Shown: positions 33,330 to 43,086 of the stretch, in pieces
Layout of the letters: each line of letters opens with the position of its first letter
Numbering within the stretch: the stretch's first letter is position 1
DNA from: Closterium sp. NIES-65
Taxonomy: Eukaryota > Streptophyta > Zygnematophyceae > Desmidiales > Closteriaceae
Length of the DNA: 64,000 nt
Assembly (NCBI GenBank): GCA_948144175.1
Contig: CANXME010001993.1
Span: 372,001-436,000 of the forward strand
Reading direction: 5' to 3'
The notes under the pieces: generated by a model
Told to the model about the DNA's origin: nothing
The model's database searches: none
Seen by the model: only the letters and a program-made list of their open reading frames with translations
Program-made: the position numbers and the translations under genes

Positions 33330-34686
33330 ATGCTAGGTCAGGTCGTGTGCAGGTCATCAGGTACATGAGGCAGCCAACAAGCTCTGGGTACGGGCCACTT
33401 GGCTCTACGGACTCATCCGAAGGCAGAGCTGAGAGCGAGTGGCGAGTAGACAGAGGAGTGGCCTGAGGCGAGGAGTACGTGAAGTCAAAGCGCTGAAGGA
33501 CCTGCTGCACCATGTGTGACTGAGTCAGGGTAATGGTGCGCTGTGCTCTATCCCGGGTGATATGCAAGCCAAGGTAGCTTCGCAATTCACCCAGGTCTGT
33601 GCACGTGTGTCTCTTCTGCAGCTCGAACTTCATGTGGGCTAGTCCAGCAGTGTCAGCAGTTGCAAAGACCAAGGCGTTGACGTACACCAGGATGTAGAAC
33701 GGCGGCAAAGAGGTGTCGGTGCGCAGAAGCAGCGACGGGTCGGCAGTAGAAGGAGCAAACCCAAGAGCCGCAAGTGTAGTCCTCAGTGTGTCGTGCCACT
33801 CACGGGGCGCCTGGCGGAGACCGTAGACTGGCCGCCGGAGGCTCCACTGGGTACCAGGAGGAAACGACCCAGTGAAGCTAGGTGGGCGGCGCAGCCTGAT
33901 CTCCTCTTGCAGGCTGCCCTGCAGGAAAGCTGTGCTGAAGCCAAGAGAGTGAAGCTCGTTGTCGCGCTGAGCGGCTATGTGCAGCAGCACCCAAAGAGTG
34001 GTCATCTTCGAGGTGGGAGAGAAGGTCTGAAAGTATTCAACTCCCTGCCGCTGACTGAAGCCTCGAGCCACGTAACGCGCCTTGAAGACAGTCGGAGAAC
34101 CCGGCGGCCGCTTCACCCTGAAAATCCACATGCCACTAACGATGTTCGCCCCAGGTGGGGGAACCTCATCGACGTAGGTGCCTGTGGACTTCAAGGAAGC
34201 CATCTCTGCGTCCATGGCTGACTGCTACTGTGAGGAGTAGGGACCCTTGATCGCCTCAGCGTACGATCGAGGAGTCGGGATATCTGGTGCATCCGAGTCT
34301 CCCTCAGGGGCAATGAGCATGGACACGAGATGAGGCAAAGCAGCAGCAAAACACTGGAACTCCTCCTGCCTGTCCTCAAGGACGTCCGTGCTAAGAGCAC
34401 ACTCACCCCCGAAGGACTGAGGACAGACAGAATTAGACTCAGCAACAAGACTAGTACCGTAGTCTAGACGACAGCGAGCAGGAAAGTCGACAAGCTCAAC
34501 AACTAAGGCAGACGCAGTAGTGGACTCAAAGGAAGGGTCAGTGACAACAGTAGCTAGGAGACGCGTAACAGTAGGACTGGCAGCACGAAGAGAGTCAGAC
34601 TCTGGGTCACCAAGGACAGGAAGAGAGGACTCTAAAGGAGACGGCAACGGAACACGCAGAGGAGCAGTGGAAGGACGCAGTGCCAT
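33330..34686 (-). pseudogene. Copia D reverse transcriptase, catalytic site lost
   Basis: The pre-RT segment runs 34686-34225. A stop at about 34222 falls where the sister copies read tryptophan (SQWQ). The RT then continues 34215-33330 with FRVKRPPGSP, FSTAFLQGS and PVYGLRQAPREW. The active site reads VYVNALVF instead of VYVDDLVF, so both catalytic aspartates of the motif are gone. It ends at MTCTRPDLA, where N2 begins. Confidence 0.9.
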
Positions 34687-35066
34687 CTCGTATGTGCCAG
34701 GGACCGCAGGAGGACGCGGACGCGGAGCACGATGACTAGTGCAAGCAGCACGAACAGGCGACGCAGGACGAGACGCAGGCTCACGACGCTCAGCAAGACC
34801 TCTATTAGGACTAGTGTAGGAAGAACGAGCAGGCAGGGGGGAGGCAGGCTGTAACTGTGACTGCGACTGGACAGGCTATGGACACTCTAAGGGAGGAGCA
34901 GGACCTGTAGAAGGCGGGAGACCAAGAACCTGCTCAAGGAGTACAGCCGCGGCCGCGCAGCGCCTCTAGAACCAGCAGGGACAGCACCAGTACCCCCAGC
35001 GGCAGCATTAGCGCCAGCTGTACCTCCAGCTCCAACAGCGCCAACTCCAGCACCCTCAGAAGCACC

Positions 35067-35617
35067 CCCCTTGACTAGTCAAACTATCTAACCCCACAGA
35101 AACGCCCCACGGTACACCACCCGCTCGCATGAGGCACGCATGAAACATGAAAAGCACATGGGACTTTCATGGGATGCTCATTTGAGGCTCATTGGAGGGA
35201 CGCTCATTTGAGGCTCATTGGAGCTTCATGAGAGCTTTCATTTGAACTTTCATTTGATCTTTCATGAGAGCTTCATTTGAGCGCAAAATGGGAGCCTCAT
35301 TTGAGCGCTTCATGAGAGCTTCATTTGAGCGCATCATGTGAGCCTCATTTGAGCGCTTCATGAGAACAGTGAACACAAATGTGAAAATGCACAATCACAA
35401 AATGCAATTACAAATGAAAACAAAACACACAAAATGCAAGAACAAATGCGCACAGAACACACACAGAATGCGCACACACAAAATGCAAAATGAAAAATCA
35501 TTTCTCACGCCACAAATTACCTTCAAACAAAACTCCCCATTTTCTTTTACCGTCGGCGAATAGGCGGTAGGTTGCTGTGCAAACCATGTATTGCACTTAA
35601 GAAATACCCCCTCAACC
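35067..35617. repeat. Degenerate tandem repeats (TCATTTGAGCGC and ACAAAATGCA types)
   Basis: At 35170-35365 a roughly 24-bp motif built from GAGCTTCATTTGAGCGC/CTTCATGAG repeats about eight times. At 35380-35500 ACAAAATGCAA-type motifs repeat. No gene. Confidence 0.65.
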
Positions 35618-35830
35618 TAGGTATGAGCAAAGGGCGAACTCGAACACGTTCGGGTTCGCCCCCCCTCAAACATATCCATTTGTTCGGTTCGGCGAACAAT
35701 TTGCCTTACAGGAGGTGTTCAACGTTCGCCCAAGGGGGCGAACAATTTGTTTCTGTGGGGGAACTCAAACATGTTTGCCTCGAACATATTCGAGGCGAAC
35801 CGAACAGGCGTTCGGGATTTTGCTCATCCC
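35618..35830. repeat. Dispersed element with TAGGTATGAGCA ... TGCTCATCCC ends
   Basis: The clearest member of the dispersed family. The ends are near-inverted copies of each other, and the core is a string of GTTCG, CGAAC and GGCGAAC motifs. It is a 213-bp sequence without coding potential. Other members are described in the findings. Confidence 0.6.
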
Positions 35831-35839
35831 ACCTCAACC

Positions 35840-36181
35840 TGCCGACGATTGTAATCCACCCCCATCGTTAGTAGAACTGACATCTCCCTTCACTGCCTCC
35901 ATCCTTGGCATAAGAAGGTTGGTACCATTGCCCAACTGCTCCCCATATACTTCCTTTCACTCAATCAGCTTGCCGATCCCGACTCCAGTTTCTGGGAAGG
36001 CACTCTCAAACTCCCTCACAATTTCTGCTTCACCCACGTTCAGCTTCACCTTGGGTTCACCAAACACCTTAGCCCTATCAACTGCATAACCTCCCACATT
36101 CAGCACCATCAACTTCTCATTGGCTGCCTCGTCCTTGGGTTCCACCATGACCTTACATTGCTGCTGCTCATAAGTGTCACC
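35840..36181 (-). pseudogene. Copia H1 unusual segment, downstream of E
   Basis: Open on the minus strand from the E junction to a stop at about 35957, and perhaps beyond it after a single stop. It contains KLMVLNVGGYAVDRAKVFG and KLNVGEAEIVREFESAFP. I do not recognise this as any copia domain. It follows the protease-like part where B has its pre-integrase region. Function unknown. Confidence 0.5.
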
Positions 36182-36471
36182 TGAGAGAACTTAGGTTTAG
36201 AAGCGATGCATTAGTAATGAGCTTGAAGCTCTTTAAGTACATCCAAGCAGGGTAAGGAATAGTTGGGGAAGGGATTCAGAGGCAATCCCTAGGGATTGGG
36301 GGTAATCCCAAGGCAATCTCCAATTGGTGGGTTGGAGATTGCTTGGAGATTACATTTGGGTTTGGTTGGGATGTAGGTGTACACCCAACCAAACAGAATG
36401 TGCAAACTACACTACTCTAGGATATAGCAAATACAAAGTACAAAGTATGAGATTGAAGGCTAAAACTAACA
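36182..36471 (-). repeat. 3' LTR of copia E
   Basis: 290 bp, from TGTTAGTTTTAGCC to TTCTCTCA on the minus strand. It is the uninterrupted version of the 5' LTR and proves where the solo LTR inserted. Confidence 0.85.
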
Positions 36472-36495
36472 CCCCCCCATAGGCGTCAATCGAAC

Positions 36496-37620
36496 TCAGG
36501 GCAGAGAGGGTAGAGCACAGAGCCCCATGGCGCCAAGGAGACGGTGGTGGGGAACTTTCCCAAGGGGCTTTGTGAACAGATCAGCCAGGTTGTAGTCAGA
36601 TGCAATGTATTCCACTTTCAATTGCTCCTGTTGGACAAGGTCACGGATGAAGAAATGCCGGAGTTCAATATGCTTGGTGCGGGTGTGATACACAGGGTCT
36701 TGAGAGATGTGGATGGTACTCTGGTTGTCACATCAGAGGGTGGGGGAGGACTGTGGGAAACCAAGCTCCTGGAGTAGGAAAGTGAGCCAACGGGCCTCCT
36801 GAGCAGCCATGGTGCCAACGTAGAGCTCTGCCTCACATGAGGAGAGGGAGAGTGCAGACGACCTGGTGGAGCGCCAACTGACAATTCCACTCCCAAGGGT
36901 GAAGCAGTACCCCTGAGAGGAGCGTCGGTCGGTCTGGTCATCAGCCCAGGACGAGTCGGTGTAACCTTCCAGGCGAGGAGGGGAGAGCCCACCGAGTGTG
37001 AGAACGTGAGACTTGGTGCCCTGAAGATAGCACAGCACCCGCTTCGCCGCCTTCCTGTGAAGATCAGTGAAGCGTCCAGGGGCCACGTAGCGAGAGAGGA
37101 CACTGACAGGATAGGCCAAGTCTGGCCGGGTGCACATCATGGCGTAGATAAGGGACCCAACAAGCTCCGGGTACGGCTCAGAGCAGGCCTCTGGTGTGGG
37201 TACAGCTGGAGCTGTGAGGAGGTGTTGCAGCGGCAGCGCGGTGGCAACAGGTGTGCATAGCTCCATCTCAAACCGCTTGAGCACATTGTCGATGTAGAAC
37301 TCCTGGGAGAGTGAAATGGTGCGAGCCTGGTGATTACGAGTGATCTCCATCCCCAGGTAGTGCTTGAGGTCACCGAGGTCTTTCATCTGCAGGGCCTTGC
37401 TCAGGGCTGCCTGGACAGAGGTCATCTGGGCCGAGTCCTTGGCAATGAGGATGAAGTCATCCACGTAGACCAGGATGTAGAATGGCTCAGAGTGACGGCG
37501 GATGAAGAGAGTCGGGTCAGCAGTTGAAGGGTGGAAGTCCAGGGAGAGGAGGACTTCTTTCACCTTGTTGTGCCATTCGCGAGGGGCTTGCTTAAGGCCG
37601 TAGACGGGGCGATTCAGCTT
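36496..37620 (-). pseudogene. Copia E RT (C-terminal part) and RNase H
   Basis: RT resumes right after a stop at 37621-37623 with LNRPVYGLKQAPREW and has an intact catalytic VYVDDFIL (about 37470). RNase H shows GYTDSSWADD and SSCEAELYVG. A TGA at 36733-36735 precedes CDNQST, and it then finishes with HTRTKHIELRHF and ADLFTKPLG to 36496. Only two stops break an otherwise full-length reading. Confidence 0.9.
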
Positions 37621-38187
37621 TCAGACAGTGTTGGGAGGGAATTCTCCTGGGAAGCCTTCAGGTCTGTCCATGAATACTGTCTCCTTGAGATGTCCTTGTA
37701 GGAAGGCGGATGAGGCATCCATGGATTTGATCTCAAAGTCTTCTCGAGCTGCGACATCCATGAGCGTACGAATGGTGGGAGGTTTGGATGTGGGGGAGAA
37801 GGTTGGGAAGAAGTCGCGGTACTGCTGCTTGGTGAAGCCCTTGGCTACGTAACGCGCTTTGAACACTGGGGCCTCGTCTGGGAGCTGTTTTACACGGAAC
37901 AACCACTTGCCCCCAACGATGTTGACTCCTGGAGGAGGAGTCTCGTCGTCGAAGGAGTGGTTGTGGGTGAATGCTTCAATCTCCGCTTCCATGGCAGCAC
38001 GCCATTTGGCAGCATAAGGGCCTGAGAGAGCCTCTTGGACGGTGAGAGGGATAGGGATGGTTGGGTTCTCCGGGAAGTTGAGGGAGGGTGAGTTAGTGAT
38101 GACGGAGAAGATGTGCGAGAGCTGAGGAATGACTGCATGAATCACATAGCTCCTCATGCCTGTCTTCCCGAAAGGTAGAGGGCACAT
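37621..38187 (-). pseudogene. Copia E RT, N-terminal part
   Basis: LTVQEALSGPYAAKWRAAM, GKWLFRVKQLPDEAPVFKAR, FSPTSKPPTIRTLM and MDASSAFLQGHLKETV identify copia RT. The frame ends in a stop at 37621-37623 after FPPNTV, at the same place where copia A has its stop. The next codon continues the domain. Confidence 0.9.
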
Positions 38188-38224
38188 CCCCCCCAGTAGG
38201 AGGAGGCGGTGTGATCGCTGTGTA

Positions 38225-39046
38225 TCAAAGAAGCAGCACTAGTGGAAGAGCAGCGCCATGCGAGCGAGTGCCATGAGCCACCAGAGAAGAGGGTGGGGCA
38301 GGCGGTGTCGGAGGGGTTGACTTAGGAGGCTTGGGTGAGGGAATGGGCCGCCGGTGGTACGTGATCAGCTCGGGCGACTGTGGGAGAGCGGGTTCCTCTG
38401 TGGTAGGGGGAACCGGGGGAGGGTGTGGGGCCGGAGGGTGGGACCGCCGATGGTAGGTGATAGGTGCGCTCGGAGGTGGCTGCACAGTCGGCGGAGTGGA
38501 AAGTGAGGGGGATGGAGGGGCAGCTGCCGAGGACACCGGCGAGGGCGGGTCAGAGATCTTTGAGGGGGAAGGTGCGATGGCAGGAGAGGGAGGGGGTGAG
38601 GGGGCCGGTGCAGGTGGGAGGTCAGGAGGCGCATCAAAGTCTGCCCACACGAGGGAGGGTGGAGCAGAGAGAGGGTCCCGTCCCGAAGTGGAGTAGAATG
38701 GGCGGGTCTCATCAAAGACAACGTCGCGGCTCCGGACCAGCTGTTGAGTGGAGGGGTTGAGGAAGAGGTATTCAGGCGAGTCGGCGTTGTGCTGAGGTAG
38801 ATACACGTCTGGGTCTTGGGACCGAGCTTGCCGCCGTGCTGCCGTCGAGCCTGAGGGTTGAGGAGGACATAGGTGGTGCACCCGCAAACGCGAAGAGAGC
38901 GAGCAGTGGGCGTTTTCCCGAGCCTGAGTGTGATTGGAGTGGTGTCGGGAAGATGAGGTTGGGGGTAAAGGTTGTAGAGGAGGGCGGTGTGGTAGAGGGC
39001 GTACCCCCAGAGAGAGTGCGGAGCATTGGAGTGGCCGAGGAGGCAC
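38225..39046 (-). pseudogene. Copia E integrase C-terminus and proline-rich linker
   Basis: From about 38800 downstream this frame carries SPEYLFLNPSTQQLVRSRDVVF (in pieces typical of the copia integrase tail). It is followed by a Pro/Ser-rich linker containing the repeated motif ITYHRR (three times). Upstream of 38800 the other frame is the coding one, so there is one frameshift near 38800. The linker replaces the GGAEP/Ala-Gly linker of family A/C. Confidence 0.75.
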
Positions 39047-40485
39047 CGAGTGATCTGCACCAGGGTGTGGTTGCGGCTCTCAACTATGCCGTTCTGCTGC
39101 GGGCTGTCAGGGAGGGTGAAGTTTTGCTGGATGCCTTCTGAGGAGCAGAAGGCTTTGCGCTTGTCGTTGCAAAACTCACCACCACCATCCGAGTGGAGGC
39201 GCTTGAATTTACGGTCAAAGGTAGTCTGTGCCTGTTCAACCCACGCCATGAGGACCTCTAGAACCGCAGCCTTAGTGTGGAGGAGGTGAACAGAGATGTA
39301 GTGGTCATCGACGATAACAAGGAAGTAGCGATAACCACCTCGTGCGGGAACCGGGGCAGGGCCCCAGACGTCCAGGTGTAGTGGTGCTGCTGCGACAGAG
39401 GGTGAGGCCGGGTGGGGCTGTTGATGCAGTTTGCTCTTGGTGCAGTCAAGGCATGTGGGAGCGGGGGAGTCTGGTGGTGGAGGAAGTGAGGCTGGCAGGC
39501 CGAGTAGAAGTTTCTTGGAGGCCATGTCAGCAAGTGTGCGGAAGTTTTGGTGCCCGAGCCGATGATGGTAGAGTATGGTCGGGTTGGAGAAACTGCGGCA
39601 CGAGCATGGTGAGGTGGTTGCCTCTGCTTGGGTGGTTGACATCTGTGGGATGGGTACTTGCAGCGTGTAAAGGCCGCTGCTGTTGAGGGTGAAACGAGTC
39701 AAGACCTTGTTGGTGAGTGGGTCGAGGATATCACCATAGTTCTCGTTCTCCCAGAAGATGGTGCGTAGTCCAGCTTCCTGAATTTCCGTTTGGGCCACGA
39801 GATTGTGGCAGAGTGAAGGCACGCACATTCCAGTGACAGTGCCGGAAGGGAAGGCGGGGCACGGGACTGTGGATGAACCCTTGGCATGAGTGTTGAAGCT
39901 TGAGTCAGCTCCTAGGAGAGGGATGGGTGTTGCGTAGGGTTTGAAGGAGAGTGTCTCCTTGAGTACAGTGTGAGTGGCGCCACTGTCGAGTGTGAACTCT
40001 ATGTATTGTGGTGCTTGTGATGAGCCGAGGTACTGGGAGGAAGCTTCATTAATCATGGCAGTGCCTGGGAACAACAGGTTGATACGCACATCAGCAGGAG
40101 CACTATCACTAGCACTAGCCGAAGCGGGGTCCAGGACCTCAACCAGGTTGGCCTTACGCGCACGCATCCAGTTTGGTGGCCTCTTGTCTATACCGTGGAT
40201 GGCGTACCATTCGTCGTCCTTCTTCTTGAAGCACGTAGCAAGGGGGTGGTTAGTGCCACCACACACTTGTCCCTTGCGGTCGCCATACTTGACGTCGTAG
40301 GTGCACGGTGGGAAGCGGTTGCACTGGAGGGGCGCCGAGGCAAGGGCTGCTGCGACACTTGCTTGAGGCATGGGAGCACGGATGGCGTAGGCCTTGGCTT
40401 TCTCCGTGGAGTCTCTCTCGGCAGAAAGAAGTGCGGTGGAGACATTGGCAAAAGTGAGGTCTTCCGCAGTCAGGGTGAGGAGCAT
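38795..40485 (-). pseudogene. Copia E nucleocapsid, protease and integrase
   Basis: A long open frame in domain order. First is a gag C-terminus with the cluster C-X13-C-X4-H-X4-C (40231-40305). Then come a protease (FTLDSGATHTVLKE), an HHCC finger (YHHRLGH, CLDC), and an integrase core with all three acidic residues (HLDVWGP, HSDGGGEF, NGIVES). The sites are intact, so protein may have been active until the frameshift near 38800. The frame remains open further (to 38365) but out of register. Confidence 0.9.
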
Positions 40486-40542
40486 CTTCCTTGTGATTTC
40501 GTAGGCTGTGGTGAGGCCAACAAGAAGAGCTGCTGCAGGGGC

Positions 40543-41214
40543 CTATTCAGGGAAGACTATGCCCAGCTCCTTGAGTTCGCCATGAATGGTCTGAACCTTG
40601 GCAATGTAGTCGGCCATTCCCGAGCAATCCTCAAGGCGGACGTGGAACATGCTGGGGATGAGGATGGCAGCTCCGACTGCAGTTTTGTTCATGAACCGAT
40701 CCTGAAGATACTTCCAGATGGCGTTGGAGGTAAGGTAGTTGTGGAACGTGTTGACAAGTTCTGGAGGGGTGGAGGCGATGAAGACGCTGATAATTGAATC
40801 ATCGGCCTTCTCCCAGTTCAGGTACTTCTCAACGGCTTCCTCATATGCCCTTATGTCAGCCTCACTAGCGGATTCGGTCGGCTCACGAGGGAGAAGGGGC
40901 TGTTTTCCCTTGCCACGGTTGAGGAGGACATCCTTGAGGTCCAATCCCTGCACGTCACGGCTCAGCAGGTGCTTGTCAACCACATAGCTCCATGCCTTGA
41001 AGTTGGAGCTAGAGCCATCGACTTCAAGACGGAGTGGGGTGATGGGGTTGGCCATGGTGGACGTGGTGAAGGCCATGATGGGGATCCCTTGGTGTCTCGC
41101 GCGAAGCGCCGCTCTTAAGTCACCGATAGGAACTTCGGACGAGCGGCGCGCACCGCGGCGATTGCGAAATCCGACGGACCCCAAATAGCAAAAAATCGTC
41201 AATGTCGATCGCAT
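40543..41214 (-). pseudogene. gag: Copia E gag, one stop before the nucleocapsid
   Basis: A likely start is at about 41076 (MAFTTSTMANPITPLRL); the longer frame from 41214 lies in the leader. The capsid region has SNFKAWSYVVDKHL, YLNWEKADDSIISVF and NAIWKYLQDRFMNKTAVG. It ends GIVFPE at a TAG (40543-40545), after which the same frame continues into TAYEITRKM and the nucleocapsid. The stop looks like a single CAG or GAG to TAG change. Confidence 0.85.
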
Positions 41215-41889
41215 CTAGATGCCTCGTAGAAGGGTTTTTTAGGCCGCCAAAACTAGGTAAAATCGGCCGACTTCCGTGGATCTAACCCTAATCCCACACA
41301 CCCCCCCACACACCACCCTCAGCTTCGCGGCTATGCTGCTGCACGGCTTCGCGGCTACTCTGCTGCTCGGCTGCGCTGCTGCACTGCTGCTCGGCTGCAC
41401 TGCTGCACCTGTTCCGCTGCGGGAAAAGGGGAATGGGGGTAGAAGTGCAGATGCGGGGCGACGGGCGGCGGCCCGACAAGAAGTTGTGGGGCGACGGGCG
41501 GCGGCCTGACGAGAAGCTGCGCGGCGACGGGCGGCGGCCCGACAAGAAGATGCGGGGCGACAGGCGGCGGCCCGACGAGAAGCTGCGGGGCAACGGGCGG
41601 CGGCCCGACGGGAAGCTGCGGGGCGACCGGCGGCGGCCCGACAAGAAGAGGTGACGCGGTGACGAAATTGAGGGATGGCGAAAAAGGAACGATAAGTTAG
41701 AGCGACGTCGATGAGCATACCATAGAAATTGAAGACGTCGTTGAAGTTGACGGGAAAGTGGTGCGGGGGAATTTTCGCCCACGAATATCGCCAATCGACG
41801 ACGATGAGACTGAAGGAGGCTATGCCGAGGTTTGCGGGAAGAACATCCGCAAAGATAGGAGGATCACGATCCGCATGTGCGGATGTAGA
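41215..41889 (-). other. Copia E leader
   Basis: Non-coding stretch between primer site and gag. At 41430-41655 a 33-bp unit (GACGGGCGGCGGCCCGACAAG type) repeats about seven times; at 41335-41410 CTGCTGCxCGGCT motifs repeat. GC-rich leader repeats are thus found in two different copia families here. Confidence 0.6.
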
Positions 41890-41901
41890 GCTTTGATACC
41901 A
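41890..41901 (-). other. Primer-binding site of copia E
   Basis: TGGTATCAAAGC on the minus strand, directly after the 5' LTR. One base differs from the common plant copia site. Confidence 0.8.
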
Positions 41902-42332
41902 TGAGAGAACTTAGGTTTAGAAGCGATGCATTAGTAATGAGCTTGAAGCTCTTTAAGTACATCCAAGCAGGGTAAGGAATAGTTGGGGAAGGGAATCAGA
42001 GGCAATCCCTAGGGATTGGGGGTAATCCCAAGGCAATCTCCAATGTGAAGAATAAGGAAAATGAAGAAGAGAGGAGGATTTGCACTAGCAGCAGTTGGCA
42101 TACATATACGAAACCCTAATTGGGTTGTACTCGCTATAGAGTACCCCACTGCAGGCTAGACAATTATAACATTCTGACATCCAATTGGTGGGTTGGAGAT
42201 TGCTTGGAGATTACATTTGGGTTTGGTTGGGATGTAGGTGTACACCCAACCAAACACAATGTGAAAACTACCCTACTCTACGATATAGCGAATACAAAGT
42301 ACAAAGTGTGAGATTGAAGGCTAACACTAACA
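41902..42332 (-). repeat. 5' LTR of copia E, interrupted by a solo LTR
   Basis: 431 bp, equal to the 290-bp 3' LTR plus a 136-bp solo LTR and a 5-bp duplication. It has about 8 substitutions relative to the 3' LTR. Confidence 0.85.
42044..42179 (-). repeat. Solo LTR of the N2/N4 type inside the 5' LTR of E
   Basis: 136 bp, TGTCAGAATGTTATAATTG to TTATTCTTCACA on the minus strand, nearly the N2 LTR sequence. It is flanked by TCCAA on both sides (42039-42043 and 42180-42184). The 3' LTR of E has a single TCCAA at this place. No internal sequence is left, so it arose by LTR-LTR recombination. Confidence 0.9.
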
Positions 42333-43086
42333 TCACCAGTGTGCACTCCTTTCTCCTTGATCACAGCTGCAGCCTTGACTTCACACCCCCTGGGTCCTGC
42401 ACCATTCTTCTCATCACCACCTGATGCATTTCCCTTTTCAGCTGCTGCAAGTCGAGCATTCACCAGATGCAACTGCTCCACCAGCTTCTCCACAATTGCC
42501 TTCAACTCCTTTACTTCCGCAGCAGCTATTGCAGCACACTCTCCCTTGCAGCTGCAAACTACATTCTGCTTCACAGGTACCACCTCCTTCCATGGCACCA
42601 CCGGCACATGCCACAGCTCCTCATGTAGGTCTTTTTCCTCATCCCACAGCACCCGGCCATCGAGCTGTCCCTTAAACGTTTCAGCTCCTTTAGTTGCCGT
42701 GCAAACACCTGCAATCCCCATTTGCATCAAAGATATGAGGTTCCCTTTTAGTTCCGGCACCAAGAGCACTTCTTCTAGGGAGATCGGCTTCCCATCAGCT
42801 CCTTTAAACACTGCCTTGCCGACTCCCATCACATTCATCTTGTGCCCGCATCCTGAACACATTTTATTCATGCTTGTTTTCCCAATCTCATCCAGCAAGT
42901 CCGCCCTTGGGGTCATGTAATTTGCTACTCTGGATTCTAAGATCCAAGTGTTGAGAGGAGGAGGCCCTGCTCCCTTCTTGGCAGATGCTTTCTCGCTCCC
43001 CCCATTCCCTTGCACATGGGAAAACTGTCCAGGAGCATGCTCATAATCCTTTCCCCCTTCCATTGCAGTCTTTGCTACATAACCAG
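42333..43086 (-). pseudogene. Copia H1 protease-like region and coiled-coil-like segment
   Basis: Reads YVAKTAMEGGKDYEH from the G1 junction, then a protease-like block ILESRVANYMTPRADLLDEI. This aligns with IDSGCTSHMTPRADLPDEV of copia B but has lost the D-S-G site (E-S-R). LDGRVLWDEEKDLHEELWHVP matches the B sequence after the protease. Then comes a segment absent from B: CSCKGECAAIAAAEVKELKAI and VEQLHLVNARLAAAEKG, helical and heptad-like. It is cut by E at VHTGD and continues at 36181. Confidence 0.7.

Larger units (their letters stand above)
30987..35066 (-). mobile_element. Copia element D (same family as A/C/J), 5' truncated
   Basis: The 3' LTR is at 30987-31112; RNase H and RT extend to about 34700 and the Ala/Gly linker to about 35066, where similarity stops inside the linker. 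Integrase, protease, gag and 5' LTR are absent. The RNase H is interrupted by N2. The break at 35066 has no LTR or duplication, so it is a truncation. Confidence 0.85.
36182..42332 (-). mobile_element. Copia element E, nearly complete
   Basis: 6151 bp with a perfect five-base target duplication, TCACC (36177-36181 and 42333-42337). The 3' LTR is at 36182-36471 (290 bp). The 5' LTR is at 41902-42332 (290 bp plus an inserted solo LTR and its duplication). The primer site TGGTATCAAAGC is at 41890-41901 and the polypurine tract CTATGGGGGGG abuts the 3' LTR. Gag to RNase H are all present with only three in-frame stops and one frameshift. The LTRs have about 8 differences. It sits in copia H1. Confidence 0.9.

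Noticed and set aside
35067..35500. CRISPR-like repeat array
   Set aside because: Units are imperfect with no regular unique spacers, and the genome is eukaryotic.
41430..41655. Arg/Asp-rich frames on both strands near 41.5 kb
   Set aside because: A 33-bp leader repeat of copia E between primer site and gag; any open frame is a by-product.
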